A DNA stretch of 64,000 nucleotides from Maylandia zebra (taxonomy: Eukaryota > Chordata > Actinopteri > Cichliformes > Cichlidae): contig NC_135176.1 in assembly GCF_041146795.1 (NCBI RefSeq), forward strand, positions 15,617,286-15,681,285, written 5' to 3'. Positions 38,122 to 48,864 of the stretch are shown here, one piece after another. Position numbers and translations under genes: made by a program. The notes beneath the pieces were generated by a model. The model saw only the letters and a list, made by a program, of their open reading frames with translations. It ran no database searches and was not told the DNA's origin. The stretch's first letter is position 1, and each line of letters opens with the position of its first letter.

Positions 38122-38200
38122 CTGCTGATAGAGGTGTGCGCAGAGGATGCGGAACGGTCTCCTGTTTCACTGCTGCAGCGCGACGTGACCTTTTAGAAAG
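38122..38200 (-). promoter_or_regulatory. Orphan first-exon-like donor in a CpG-containing area
   Basis: On the minus strand CTCTATCAGCAG|GTAAGAGTCACC is a consensus donor. Upstream DNA (38150-38260) is rich in CpG (gcgacgtgac, gcacgaagcgacggggcgca). No acceptor could be assigned with confidence. The options are an alternative distal aldoc promoter or the start of an unknown transcript. Confidence 0.35.
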
Positions 38201-38869
38201 CCTGGGCGGAGCTTAAACCAGGCGTCACGGCACGAAGCGACGGGGCGCATGCGCCGCAGAGCTCCAGAGTGATTGTGCATCTTTTTTTCTTCTTTGTGGA
38301 GACAGTTTGTCCTCTGTTTTCTAAAAGTACCAAGGTATTTATAGATGATGATGGTAAAATTGACAAAGCGATTGTGAACAAAGGCGGAACTTCGCCTCCT
38401 ACAGTGCAAACTGTTCAATAAGATAAAAATAATTTACTTTAATTAAATATACTCTGTATTTGGTAAGTCTTTTTTCGTCCTAGTGTTAAATAACCTCTGA
38501 AAATGATTAATACTCATGTTTTGCGGCCTAGTTATAGACAAAGCTGAGTGAACTTTTATGACTTTCACATATGTTAGATTTCAATTCATATTATTGTTTA
38601 TGGTATGTTCTGATACTTCGGTAATGTAATTTGTTGAGAGGTTTCTGTAAGGCATTTGAATTGAGCATTAACAATAATATGACCTTAAAAGGAATTTGTT
38701 TTCATAAGTTTTTCTGAGATGCTGAGCTCCCCCTGGTCAAATGCAGATCTGCACTTGGTGATTTGCCCGCATACCTCTATTTTAGTTGTGGCCTAATATA
38801 CATGCTCCATTTATAGTGCATTTTGTACATGTGTGTTGTTTCTTTCTTCTCACTTTGTGTAAAGATGAC
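38201..38869. other. Spacer, no gene seen
   Basis: AT-rich sequence after the CpG-containing segment. No repeat family is recognised. Confidence 0.4.
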
Positions 38870-39330
38870 ACTGTTGGTGCTAATGCCAACTTTCTATTTT
38901 GTGGTCATAGAGGGATGGACACTGTCAGAGTCAATGCTCAGCTAGGCTGGGCTGTTTAAATTATGCTCAGTTGGTACTAATTTTTCTTTTGCTAGCACAT
39001 GGTGTGTCTTCTGCCCATCCGCTTCAAGGTTCAGTGTGTTGTGCGTTCAGAAATGCTCTTCTGCATACTTTGGTTGTAATGAGTGGTTATTTGAGTTGCC
39101 AATGCCATTCCGTCAGGTCTGATGTCAACACTGCATTTTTACCCCAGAGAAGTGCCGCTCATTGGATATTTTCTCATTTTTCTGTAAAACGTAGAGATGG
39201 CTGTGTGGAAAAGTCCCAGCAGATCAGCAGTTTCCAAATTACTCAGACCAGCACGTCTAGCACCACCAACCACACCACGTTCAAAGTCACTTTAATAACT
39301 TTCTTCCTCATTTTGATGCTTGGTTTGAAC
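38870..39330 (-). mobile_element. Tc1-like transposon fragment
   Basis: Matches the inverse of the common fish Tc1-like transposase: ttgtgcgttcagaaatgctc, gagtggttatttgagttgcc, gtgccgctcattggatattt, cagcagatcagcagtttcca, aattactcagaccagcacgt. Coding frames are broken. Confidence 0.7.
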
Positions 39331-40533
39331 TTCAACAGGTTCCACCCTGACAGAACAAACCAGCAGAACTTTGTACAGTCAGAGTTTAATATTCCATCTG
39401 TGCTACATGGCAATTACAAAAATACATCATAACATAACATATCAAACATCAAAGAGTATTAAAAAAAAAGTCATATAAACTTTAGAAACAGGAATATATA
39501 CACATCAGCATTCGGTGACCAGAAATAAAGAAAGGTCAAGGATCACACACGAGGCATTCTGGGCACACATTAGGGCATACTTTACAAAAATAAATAAATA
39601 AATAAATTACACTATAATCAGATGAGCAGGTAAGTGCATAAAGGTGAGATCACTGGCAAGGGCTTACCACATCCACAGACCGTAGAAAAAGCCCTGTATC
39701 GATCAAAATGTTAAGTGGAGGTAAACGGTACTGCTGTTCCAGTCCCAGCTCTGATCTGCACACTTTTGTACAGCTCTTGGAGTCAAAAATCAAGGCTGAA
39801 TGGGAAAACCACCAAGCGCTCCCCTGAGACGTAGGTTATAAATGATGAAGCTAAATAAGGTGTTGAAGGCATACACATTTGAACCTGATACTGTGTCACT
39901 TGCTCGAGGAGATGATGTAGCCAAGGTCAGGTTTGGGAAAGGTCAGATTGTGGCATGAGCAAAGGTACAGACTATGTTTCAAAGTAAAAGTTGCACAGAT
40001 TGAGGCAACGAGTCTTCCATCCGCTTCTGCTAAAATAACTGCAACATCTTGCAACATGAAAATAACAGCAGAGATTTTGAAATCAACTAACCTAGCTGAA
40101 AGGATAACTATGGTTTGCACACTTAAAACAAAAAAGAAAAAAATATTATGATCTATAATATTATGATCAACAAGCATGACATTTCCACAAGGGGTAAATT
40201 TCACAGCATTTGTCCACTATGTATTAACACGGCAGCCATGATGGTTTACTGGAAAGTGGATGCACAATAGTGCAATCTTTCTTGCACAACTGTTGGGCAA
40301 ACAAGTGTGCAAGAAACTGTGCAGCGGAGAAAGGCAAACACATAAAGGAAGAATAACTTGTATTAAGCACGTCACAAAACATAAAAGTCATTGAAATATG
40401 CGTGGAGAAAAAAAAAAAAGGTGATTTCCATTAAGTCAGTAATTTTAAAGTTTAGAAAAATTTTAAAGGCGCACCAATTCAAGGGTGAACAAATGTGCAC
40501 AAGTGTGCCTTTACACTGTAAACTCAGTGTCTG
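39331..40533 (-). other. rskr 3' flank and probable 3'UTR
   Basis: Downstream of the rskr stop. No clear consensus polyadenylation signal was chosen. There is a TAAA repeat at 39590-39607. No other gene is seen. Confidence 0.4.
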
Positions 40534-43500
40534 TCAAACAAACACTTCTCTGCGTGGACCTTTTTCCTGAGCAGGATGCAGTGGGAGTGCTGGGCCAGGC
40601 AGCGGTACAGCTGTGTGAGTGTTTGCGCTGGGATCCTGCTGCGAGTGTGGCGTGGCGGGTGGGCTGAGGAGCGAGTCGTAGTCGAAGCCTTTGAGAGGCT
40701 GTAGGGACAAAGTGAGGCCTCGTCGAGCTTTGGCCGCTCGGTCCGGTCTCTCCCGCAGCTCCAGAATCACCTGACAGCAACAGAGAGGAGAAGTCAAGAC
40801 TCATGCTTCAGCTTACAGAGGAAACAACCAAACCGAGGACATTCAGACGTCTCGTCTGTTACCTCCATGGGCTGACGCTGCAGTAGGTCGAGGTCAAAGG
40901 TTGATCCGCGGAAGAAGGTTTGCCGCTGGAAACGATCAAGCGTCCTCAAGCGACGCGAGGGAGTCTTGCATAAAAGCTGGACAGGAAAATGTGCAGATGA
41001 TGATCTGACCGTTCAACTGGCTCGCTGCTTAGCAGATATACAATAAATGATTACCTCTGTTATTAGCAAGGCCAGTGGGGAGCTGAGGCTGAGGGGCATC
41101 TCATAGGGGAAGCTCCTCACTTTCCTCAACATGCTGCAGTGGTCTGGTTCAGGAGCCACGGGGAACTGACAGAGGGAAAATTCAGGGGATGATTCATCTT
41201 TTGCTACTTTGATAGATTAATACTTCAGCATGCCAGAACATTAAATGAACACAGTCTTTCATGCTCATGTGTCACTGAGAGATTAATCGAACTGCTGACC
41301 GTGCAAACAGGCAACAATAGCTAACCTTCCCAGTAGCCAGTGAGAAAAGCAGAATTCCCAGTGACCACCAATCAGCTGCATGGTTGTAGGGCCCACCACT
41401 CAGCACCTCAGGAGCTGCAGAGGACAGAGAACCCTCACAATGTTTTTCCATTCATAAATTCACCTCCCAGTAAAACATAATTAGATACGCTCTAAATGCT
41501 TCCAAATCCCAGCATCTGCAGCTGTGGTGGGATGAGCTGCAGGGGAGGTTAAGAGTGGATGTTTTCCTCACCCATATATTGGATGGTTCCACAGATGGTA
41601 AAGGCTCTTCCCCCTCTCTCCAGGCGACGAGACAAACCAAAGTCAGCTAGCCGGATGTGTCCTAGAAAAGATCATTTTCTCTATGTTATGATGAGTATGA
41701 AATCCCAGGCTATTTTTTTTTTTTTTAACTGACACAGGCTGGATTTTTAATTGTATCATAATGCTCCCTCATAGTTTGCAGTGATAGGTATTGATTGATA
41801 GACGTGCACAGCTCTGTTTTCTAGAAGCTTCTGTGCTTTTCCCTCATACCAAAGCTATGCTGCTCTCTGCTGGGGACAAGATTTACTTACCATTGTCTGT
41901 CAGCAGGATATTTTCCATCTGCAACAACAGAGCAAAATAAATAAATAGGTGGATGAGATTACACTCTTGCACTGAATTCTTATGCCACACACCGTGTCTG
42001 CCATCGGATTACTGCGAAACACTGATGAAAGGAAACCTGTAGCCTGTAACAAAATATTAAAACAAAACAAAACTCTAAATACGGTATCTGATAAAAACAC
42101 AAAGTATCAAACAAATTCTACTTCAATAAAATATTTTGTGGCAATTTAAACATTTTTAATGCATTGTACACATTGTTGTGTTCATGCATTGACTAAAAAA
42201 CAGGAATGAGCAGTTTAGAAACTTTTTAGTAAGTATTCAGTATTCAGCCTTACAAAACCAAAAACAGCCTTTGTACGTGTGCATGATGGAAAAGGAAGCT
42301 GAGCTTGCTGTTCTTATATGAGACGCAAAAGTAGGACATCCAGCTGGAAAGGTTTCAGAGTTAAGACAAAAACTCTTCATGATAAATGTTAGGCTTGCAG
42401 CATTTGATATCCTTTATTCTAGCCTATGGTATTCCTATGGATACCTTACTCCATCCATGGGAATGAAGCAGCTAAGTAACAGCCTGATAATCAAGTGCAC
42501 TTGATTAGCTGATATGCAATGCTCGGAGAATTTCCCAAAAACCCATTTCAGACTCTACAGGCCTCAGTTAGTATGTTAAATGTTAAAGTTAATGACAGCA
42601 CACTTAGAAAATAACTGAACAAGTATTTGGAAGGATTGCTAGGAAAAAGCTTCTTCTCTAAAATAAAGAAGCATTGCTTAGTTTTGCAAAATTCCATCAA
42701 AACAACGCTTTCTCAGCTTTCAAGATTTCTCAAACAATGCCTGGAGTGACCGAAGTGGAATATCAGCTGTAAAATATCAACTGTCAAACACTGCGGTGAC
42801 AGAGGGCTGATTTGGGCTTGTTTTGTAGTTATTGAATCAATAATGAATTCATCTGTATACCAAAGTATTCTAGACACAAATGTGAGACCACATGTCTTAC
42901 AGCAAATCTACAGCAGAATGGCTGAAAAAAAAAGAACCAATGAGCAATGTCAATGTCCAAGGTGGTGGGACCTTAAGAGAGCTGCTGTGAACAACTTCCC
43001 ACAAACATCATTAAACTCAAACAAAGTTGTAAAGAACAGTGGGACAAATTTCCTTTCACAATGATGTAAAAGACTGAGGACTGCAGAGAGTCCTGTGAAA
43101 AACCTTGATATGAATATGTGTTGCCTGAAATGATCTAGATGCCTGTGCTTAACATAGGTTTTGTGTCATTGTACAATTTTTTTGGTTTTTACCTTCACAT
43201 CTCTGTGGATCACCCCAAAATCGTGCAGAAAGCCTGTAAAAAAACAACAACTAGTAAGCAAACAGGTTTCAAATCCATGTCTTCGTACTGGCAAACTGAA
43301 CCATTCTGACTTTGCTGTGTTGCTGGTGGAGATCCTTAGAGAGCTCATCTGTTTTTAATAAGACCACCTCTGATAATTACTTCCAGTTAAATAACTATGG
43401 AAACGACGCTTTGAGCTAATTAAGATTTCTGAAGGGAAAAGTCAGGCTTACAGTACGGATGAGGGTTCACATCTTTCATTTAATTAGTAATGTAATAGCA

Positions 43501-46500
43501 TACACACCAAGCGCACATCCCAACTCTGCAGCAAACACTCGCACCGTGTCCTCTGGGAACTGACCAATCATCTGCCAGTAGGTGTAGAGGTCTCCTGTGC
43601 TGCAGTAGTCGCACACTGTTGGAGAAGAAACAGGATCAAAGCATGCCTCTGTGCAGCGGTGCGAGATGTGACTGGGAAGTGAAGGTCAGCGGGAGGTGGA
43701 ACACAACACTGCTCAAGTTAGGGAAGAGACAAGAGTGAAAACTGTCTTTCTCTAGGAAGCAAGCAAGGTGGAATTTTAAGGCTGGCTGCCTTAATGGAGC
43801 ATGACTTTAAACTTCATGTGTGTGCGTTTGTAATAATGAATCACCACACTGTAACTGAGGATAGCCATATTTATTTAACACTGTTACATAAGGCAACATA
43901 ACAATTAAGCAACTGTTTAACCTTAATTGCTTTAAAATATCTGCAGAGATCTTCATCGGTTTGTTGTGGTGACTTCCATGTACTCTACATTTCAGGCTCA
44001 AAAAATATGTGACTCAGTGATGATTCACAGTATGTTCAGCATCTGGTTTTCGGGGGCTAACTCGTTCTCTTTTTGCAGGGGGTGGAGAGGCAAACAAAGT
44101 GGGTCACACTTTCTGAGTCAGTGGCTAATTTGGAAAAAGAGGGTAAATGCTCAGGAGGAAAGAGGAAAGAAGTCGAAGAAGCTACACGATGCAGAGGGAG
44201 TGGTAGACTGGGGTTGCAGGGCTGGAGGGTGTTTGATAAAGGTGCGATTAAACGTGGGGTACAAGCTCAAAAGACCCTGAATTTTAAAGTCTCGACGGGA
44301 ACCTCTTTGCCTTTTTTTTTTTTTGTTCATCGTGTTGTAGGAGCTGGGTTTGGGTGGGGCTGTGGGTAGATCTTGGACCTAGCTGCCAGTTTTGAGGTGA
44401 GAAAAGGTGAGGTGAAGTAAAGGGAGAGTGGATCTGGGTTGGATTGGGTCACCGGTCTCTGTCTGACTCACTAATGTAGACGTGGCGCTGTGTCTGCCAG
44501 CAGTCCTGGAGGTCATGGACAAATGGGTGGCGCACCTGACGCTGCAGGCAAAGGTCAAAGGTCAGCCTGGAAAAGCTCAACCGACCATTGTTTCTGAGAG
44601 ATCACGTCACTCAGAATCGCATTAACTTCAGACTTTACAGGCACACGCCATTTTTGTGAGAAGGCAAATAAACATAAATGGTTCATCACCATCACAGCAG
44701 ATTTTTTCTACCTTCTATCAACATTTCTAAAGTTAAGAAATCAAAGAATAGCACAATATTTACATGAGATCTTATCACTTATTAACTGTTAGCAGTAATT
44801 ATCACTCACTGACTATTATGTGTACTTTAGAAAGCCTTGGTTTGTTGAGTGCTAACTGTATGAAATGCAAATATAGTGCCTTCGAAGTTAACACAAAACC
44901 CACCTGGACTACAACTTCTTCCTTTGACTGCTCCAAAACCCCGAGTCTTAAAATCTCTGCTTTAGGTATGACCTGTGGGCAGACACAAGATGAAATCAGG
45001 CCACTGTAATTATAAATGAACCATGAACACAATTATCTCACAGCTTCAGTTTCCTGCAACAGCCTGATTGGTATTTATGTTAGAATTTAAACGCAGAAAA
45101 CCTATATGTTAAAACCCAGATAATCAACACTCACTTTAACAGCATATGTCTTCTGTTTGACCTTGTCCTTCACTTTCAGGATGGGTCCAAATGAACCTTT
45201 GGCGATGTAGCCCAACACCTAGTGAGGCGAGAACAATGCAGACACAGATACAATGGGATGGTGTCTAGTTAAAAAAAAAAAAAAGTAAAAGCAGAACATG
45301 AGAAAGCTTTGTTCAATCATAAGACGCATGATGTGGCGCTGGCGTTCAAAATGACCCTCACCTGAAAGTGTTCGTGGCCAGGCACAGTTCTGTGGGGGAA
45401 TTCGGGGAGGAACATGGTAATAAACCCCGGCAGGCTCCACTCCGCTCTCAGCTTGTGGGGGCCAACTCCTGCCAGCCTCAAGACGTGGTCAGGGATCTCG
45501 GGGGCTTTGCCCTGGAGCATTCGACGCTGGCCCAGATGAAGGGCAGACGGGGCAAGGCGACACAGGCCTGCTGGGACAGACAGGCCAATGTTTGAGAGGA
45601 AGCCACGCCATCCAGAAGATAAGTGCTCATTCTCCTGCCCTTCGGAAGGCCTCTGTTGGGGAAACAAAAGATAAAGACACAGTTTTGTAGATGCTACAGA
45701 AGAAACAGGATAAAAAAAACCATTTAGATTGTCTGTTTTTATTACACAAACTCCTGGAGAACAAAAATGAATAGACTGTTCATTCAGAGAGTGTTTTACG
45801 CAAGGTTAAGTACCAACACTTATCAAGGCAGGCGTGCACTGCTGAAAGCGCCCTTCTGCTTTCACTTGACCTTTTGGAAACTAGAACACACAAAGAAAGT
45901 TGGCACAGGACAACCTGTACTGAAAAATGCTTTGTAAAAATACAGAAGAGAATTGCCTAAATGCTGCTCTAAATTTACAGACTAAGTCCAAACACAACTT
46001 ACTGTAGCAATAACTTGAATTAGTCGTATTCTGTATGACTTTATCAGTCTCACACGTTGCTGTGGAGGAATTTTTGCGACTTTTTCTTTGTATCGTTGCT
46101 TCAGTTCATTGAGATTTGCAGGCATTCATTTATGAACAGCACTTTTAAGGTCCCACCAAAGCATTTCAATCAGGTTAAAGTCTGGATTTTGACTGGGTAT
46201 TGACACCTTGACCTCAAATTAGACTGTAATAAACTTGGGTATAAGAGGACTTTGTGGTCAACTCAGCGACTGCAAAACAAGCTCAAATCATCACCCCTCC
46301 ACCGACGTGTTTGGCAGTCGGTATGACGTGTTTGTGATGTTACGCTGGGTTTGGTTTTCATCTGTCTAAAGGACATTGTTCTAGAAGTCTTGTGGTTTAC
46401 TGAGATTCAGCTTTGCGAGCCTTAGCCATACTTGCAAAAATGTTTTTTGTAGAGAAGTTTTTTTTTCTTAGTAACCCTCGCAACAACTTCGTTCAGTCTT

Positions 46501-46576
46501 TTTTTCTAACTTTTCCTCCTTTATTTGTACTCTTTGTTTAACATCTACAGCTCTTTTGTGATTCTGTATCTTTTAT

Positions 46577-46611
<35 letters not shown>

Positions 46612-47383
46612 CACACACACACACAGCACTTGTGAATTTTATCTTAGTGTTTGTTAAAAAAAACAAAAACAATGACACATGTATCTGGGGTTGTATTTAA
46701 ATAATTTTACAACCTGCCATAGATTTGAAAGACAGTACACAGTATATACTTGATTTAATTTATAAAAGGTTGCTTTCCTAACGATTGTGGCTTACTGTAC
46801 AAGACATCAGACTTTGCTATAATACAGCCCCATCTTCATCCCTCAAATGCCTAAGTGGAGCCGAGTGGTACAGCATTTTCATGTAACCATTCCTGCTCTC
46901 ATATATAAAAACACTCCCTGGTCTGCATCCAAAGTGCAGTCACCGGGTCAACAAGCCCCCTCCCCGTGGGGCTCCTGCTGCACATCTCTGCAGCTATGTA
47001 ATGCAAGATGCGCGTAATCAGCCATGCAGAGTGTCATTATCATCCGAGCAAAATAAAGGGGCACATCTACTCCGCTGTCACTCTGCTAAACAGCTTCGAC
47101 CAGTGACCGCAATCTGGGGAGTGTCAGACTTTTGTTTGAAAAGTGACGAATTTGCATTCAAAGTGAATGGTCTCACCCCATATATCGTAACGTGGGAATA
47201 ACACATTGTAATACTAATTGGCGACTTTTCACCGTTACGCAACTTCAGCACACTTTTCAGGTCCCAAGAGATTGCGGAACCCCGTCACACAGGGAACCCC
47301 CACCCCCACCAAAGCACGTGCCTTACACCTTAGCAACCAGATATCCAACTCACCTTCCTGTTCTTACTGCCGTCGGCCCCCAT
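40534..47383 (-). CDS. rskr: Ribosomal protein S6 kinase-related protein (RSKR, SGK494)
   Basis: Thirteen exons in phase: 47354-47383, 45362-45652, 45135-45218, 44904-44972, 44472-44541, 43508-43615, 43193-43233, 41891-41918, 41572-41661, 41326-41414, 41055-41165, 40863-40976 and 40534-40770. They give 453 residues (human about 410). It is an AGC-like protein kinase of poorly known function. Seen: [20 protein letters not shown] before the domain, the glycine loop AKGSFG, the ATP lysine in [13 protein letters not shown], catalytic-loop HRDVKMENILL, DFGLSRR, the activation segment [14 protein letters not shown], and [19 protein letters not shown]. All core kinase residues are present, so it should be active. 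The first exon codes for [10 protein letters not shown], which fits an N-myristoylation signal. Synteny with aldoc matches human. Introns hold Tc1 fragments at 42780 and 46010. Confidence 0.95.
42780..43090 (+). mobile_element. Tc1-like transposase fragment in an rskr intron
   Basis: Typical text: gagggctgatttgggcttgt, tctgtataccaaagtattct, gcaaatctacagcagaatgg, ctgaaaaaaaaagaaccaat, and a [20 protein letters not shown]-like reading. It lies between exons 7 and 8. It is the same group as the copy at 46010 but in the opposite orientation. Confidence 0.8.
46010..46480 (-). mobile_element. Tc1-like transposase fragment in rskr intron 1
   Basis: The minus strand reads ECLQISMN then [11 protein letters not shown]-like and ends RLIKSYRI-like, the C-terminal end of Tc1 transposase. 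It continues into aaggacattgttctagaagt, common in the same family. Stops are present. Confidence 0.75.
46578..46626 (+). repeat. TC/AC microsatellite
   Basis: A TC run of about 15 units is followed by AC units in rskr intron 1. Confidence 0.95.
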
Positions 47384-47700
47384 CTGTGTGACAGGACATC
47401 AGCGCAGTGTCCTCATACCGACGTCTGCTCTTCATTTAGCCATCCGCGCTGTTCCGCAACCTCTCCACGAACAACGGTGTCGGGCTGCACGAACACAACG
47501 CTTACCTTTCGCTAACAATCTGCAGCTGATCGGGCTACGCGGTGTAAAACGTGACAGATATGGCGATATAAAGAAAACAAGTTAATCCCGCGTATGGGCA
47601 ACGTCAGCGTAAATCCGCCCCCATCACTACCGTCCAATGAGAGGCACGCTTCAGATCCCTGTGCTGCTGCTTGCGGTAATCAGAGCCGCACACATCAATT
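47384..47700 (-). promoter_or_regulatory. rskr: rskr 5' flank and promoter region
   Basis: CpG-containing sequence above the rskr start. A CCAAT box is readable at 47634-47638 (ccaat, plus strand). No TATA box is seen. Confidence 0.4.
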
Positions 47701-47939
47701 ATACACGTCGGTGACAGTTTCTGTTAGGTTTGCATCATTTGCATTGGCGTGACTTGTGTGCACAAAAGCAAACGTGTAACAGAAAAGCCTCCTGTATCTC
47801 CCGATACATTTTTCAACCCCCCATTCACTTGTTCTAAAAATAAACCCATGCATGCATAATATGTGCTGTCTTAGCATGTTTGGAGGAAATGTGAATGCTG
47901 AATGCAATTCATTTAATTAAAAATGCTACAGCGGGAGCA

Positions 47940-48460
47940 CTGATACAGAAAAGGAGTGCATCTTTCTCCCATACTGGCTTCTCTTCACTGATTCCCTGTT
48001 AAATCCAGAATCAAATTTAAAAGCTGTATCCTCACAAACTAGAACCTCACAGTAAGATCTCACAGTATCTTATCACCCCAATTTCTTCCAGTGTGTTTTT
48101 TGCCGTGTTCCTCTCCTACCCTGCAACCCATTACAGCAGATGGCGACCACTTCCTCAGCCTGGTTCTGATGGAGGGTTTTTCTTTCCCACTGTCACCAAG
48201 TGCTTGCTCTTTGGGGATCCTTTATTTCTGTTCATATTTTGAGTTTGTTTTTAGGAATTTTGTAATGTTCTTTAAACACTTGGAAGCATCTGGTAGGTTA
48301 ATTAATTGTGCATATGTCCTATATTAGATTAGATGCTGATCTGACTACAACACATGGGGTTTTCTCTCTATTATTATATCTTTAGTGTAGAATATGAAGC
48401 CCTTGAGGAGACTGTTGTGATTTGGCACTATATAAGTAAAACTGAATTTAATGCATGTTT
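47940..48460 (+). mobile_element. L2-like LINE 3' end
   Basis: The start encodes a LLPYWLLFTDSLLNPESNLK-like reading (thumb region). Then come cttcctcagcctggttctga, tggagggtttttctttccca, and the tail cttgaggagactgttgtgat and ttggcactatataagtaaaa, typical of fish L2-type elements. Between rskr and cct8. Confidence 0.75.
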
Positions 48461-48674
48461 GTATCATATCAAGAAGCAATGTACAATGTTGGCCATTAAA
48501 TATCATGGGAAACACAGCAATTTGAAGCGTGGTAACAGTACATTTTCTCGTTCTTTTTGAGTCTCAATATGTGATGAAACAAAGTTAGTGATCATATGAA
48601 GTACCAAAGAAGTTTATAAAGCAACGCTGGGCAAAAAGTAAAAAACAAACCAAATAGTGACAGCACAGGTGCCT

Positions 48675-48680
48675 TTTATT
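48675..48680 (-). promoter_or_regulatory. cct8: Polyadenylation signal for the distal cct8 end
   Basis: tttatt on the plus strand, AATAAA on the gene strand, 185 bases beyond the stop codon of the distal last exon. Confidence 0.6.
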
Positions 48681-48864
48681 TGGGACTGAGAACATAAAAA
48701 GCAAAACAGAGCCATTGGTATGATTTTTTTTTTTAAACTTCTGTTACCAATGTATGGTCATTTCTACAAAATAAACCAATAAACAGGTAAGCTTTAAATA
48801 AGTAGAAAAGTTTGGGAATCCATGTCAGAGCGTTCAGGGTTAAAAGGAGCATCTGCTGGACATT

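Noticed and set aside
44073-44369. 98-codon and 104-codon plus-strand frames in an rskr intron
   Set aside because: No family match and no start or splice context; compositionally purine-rich intron sequence.
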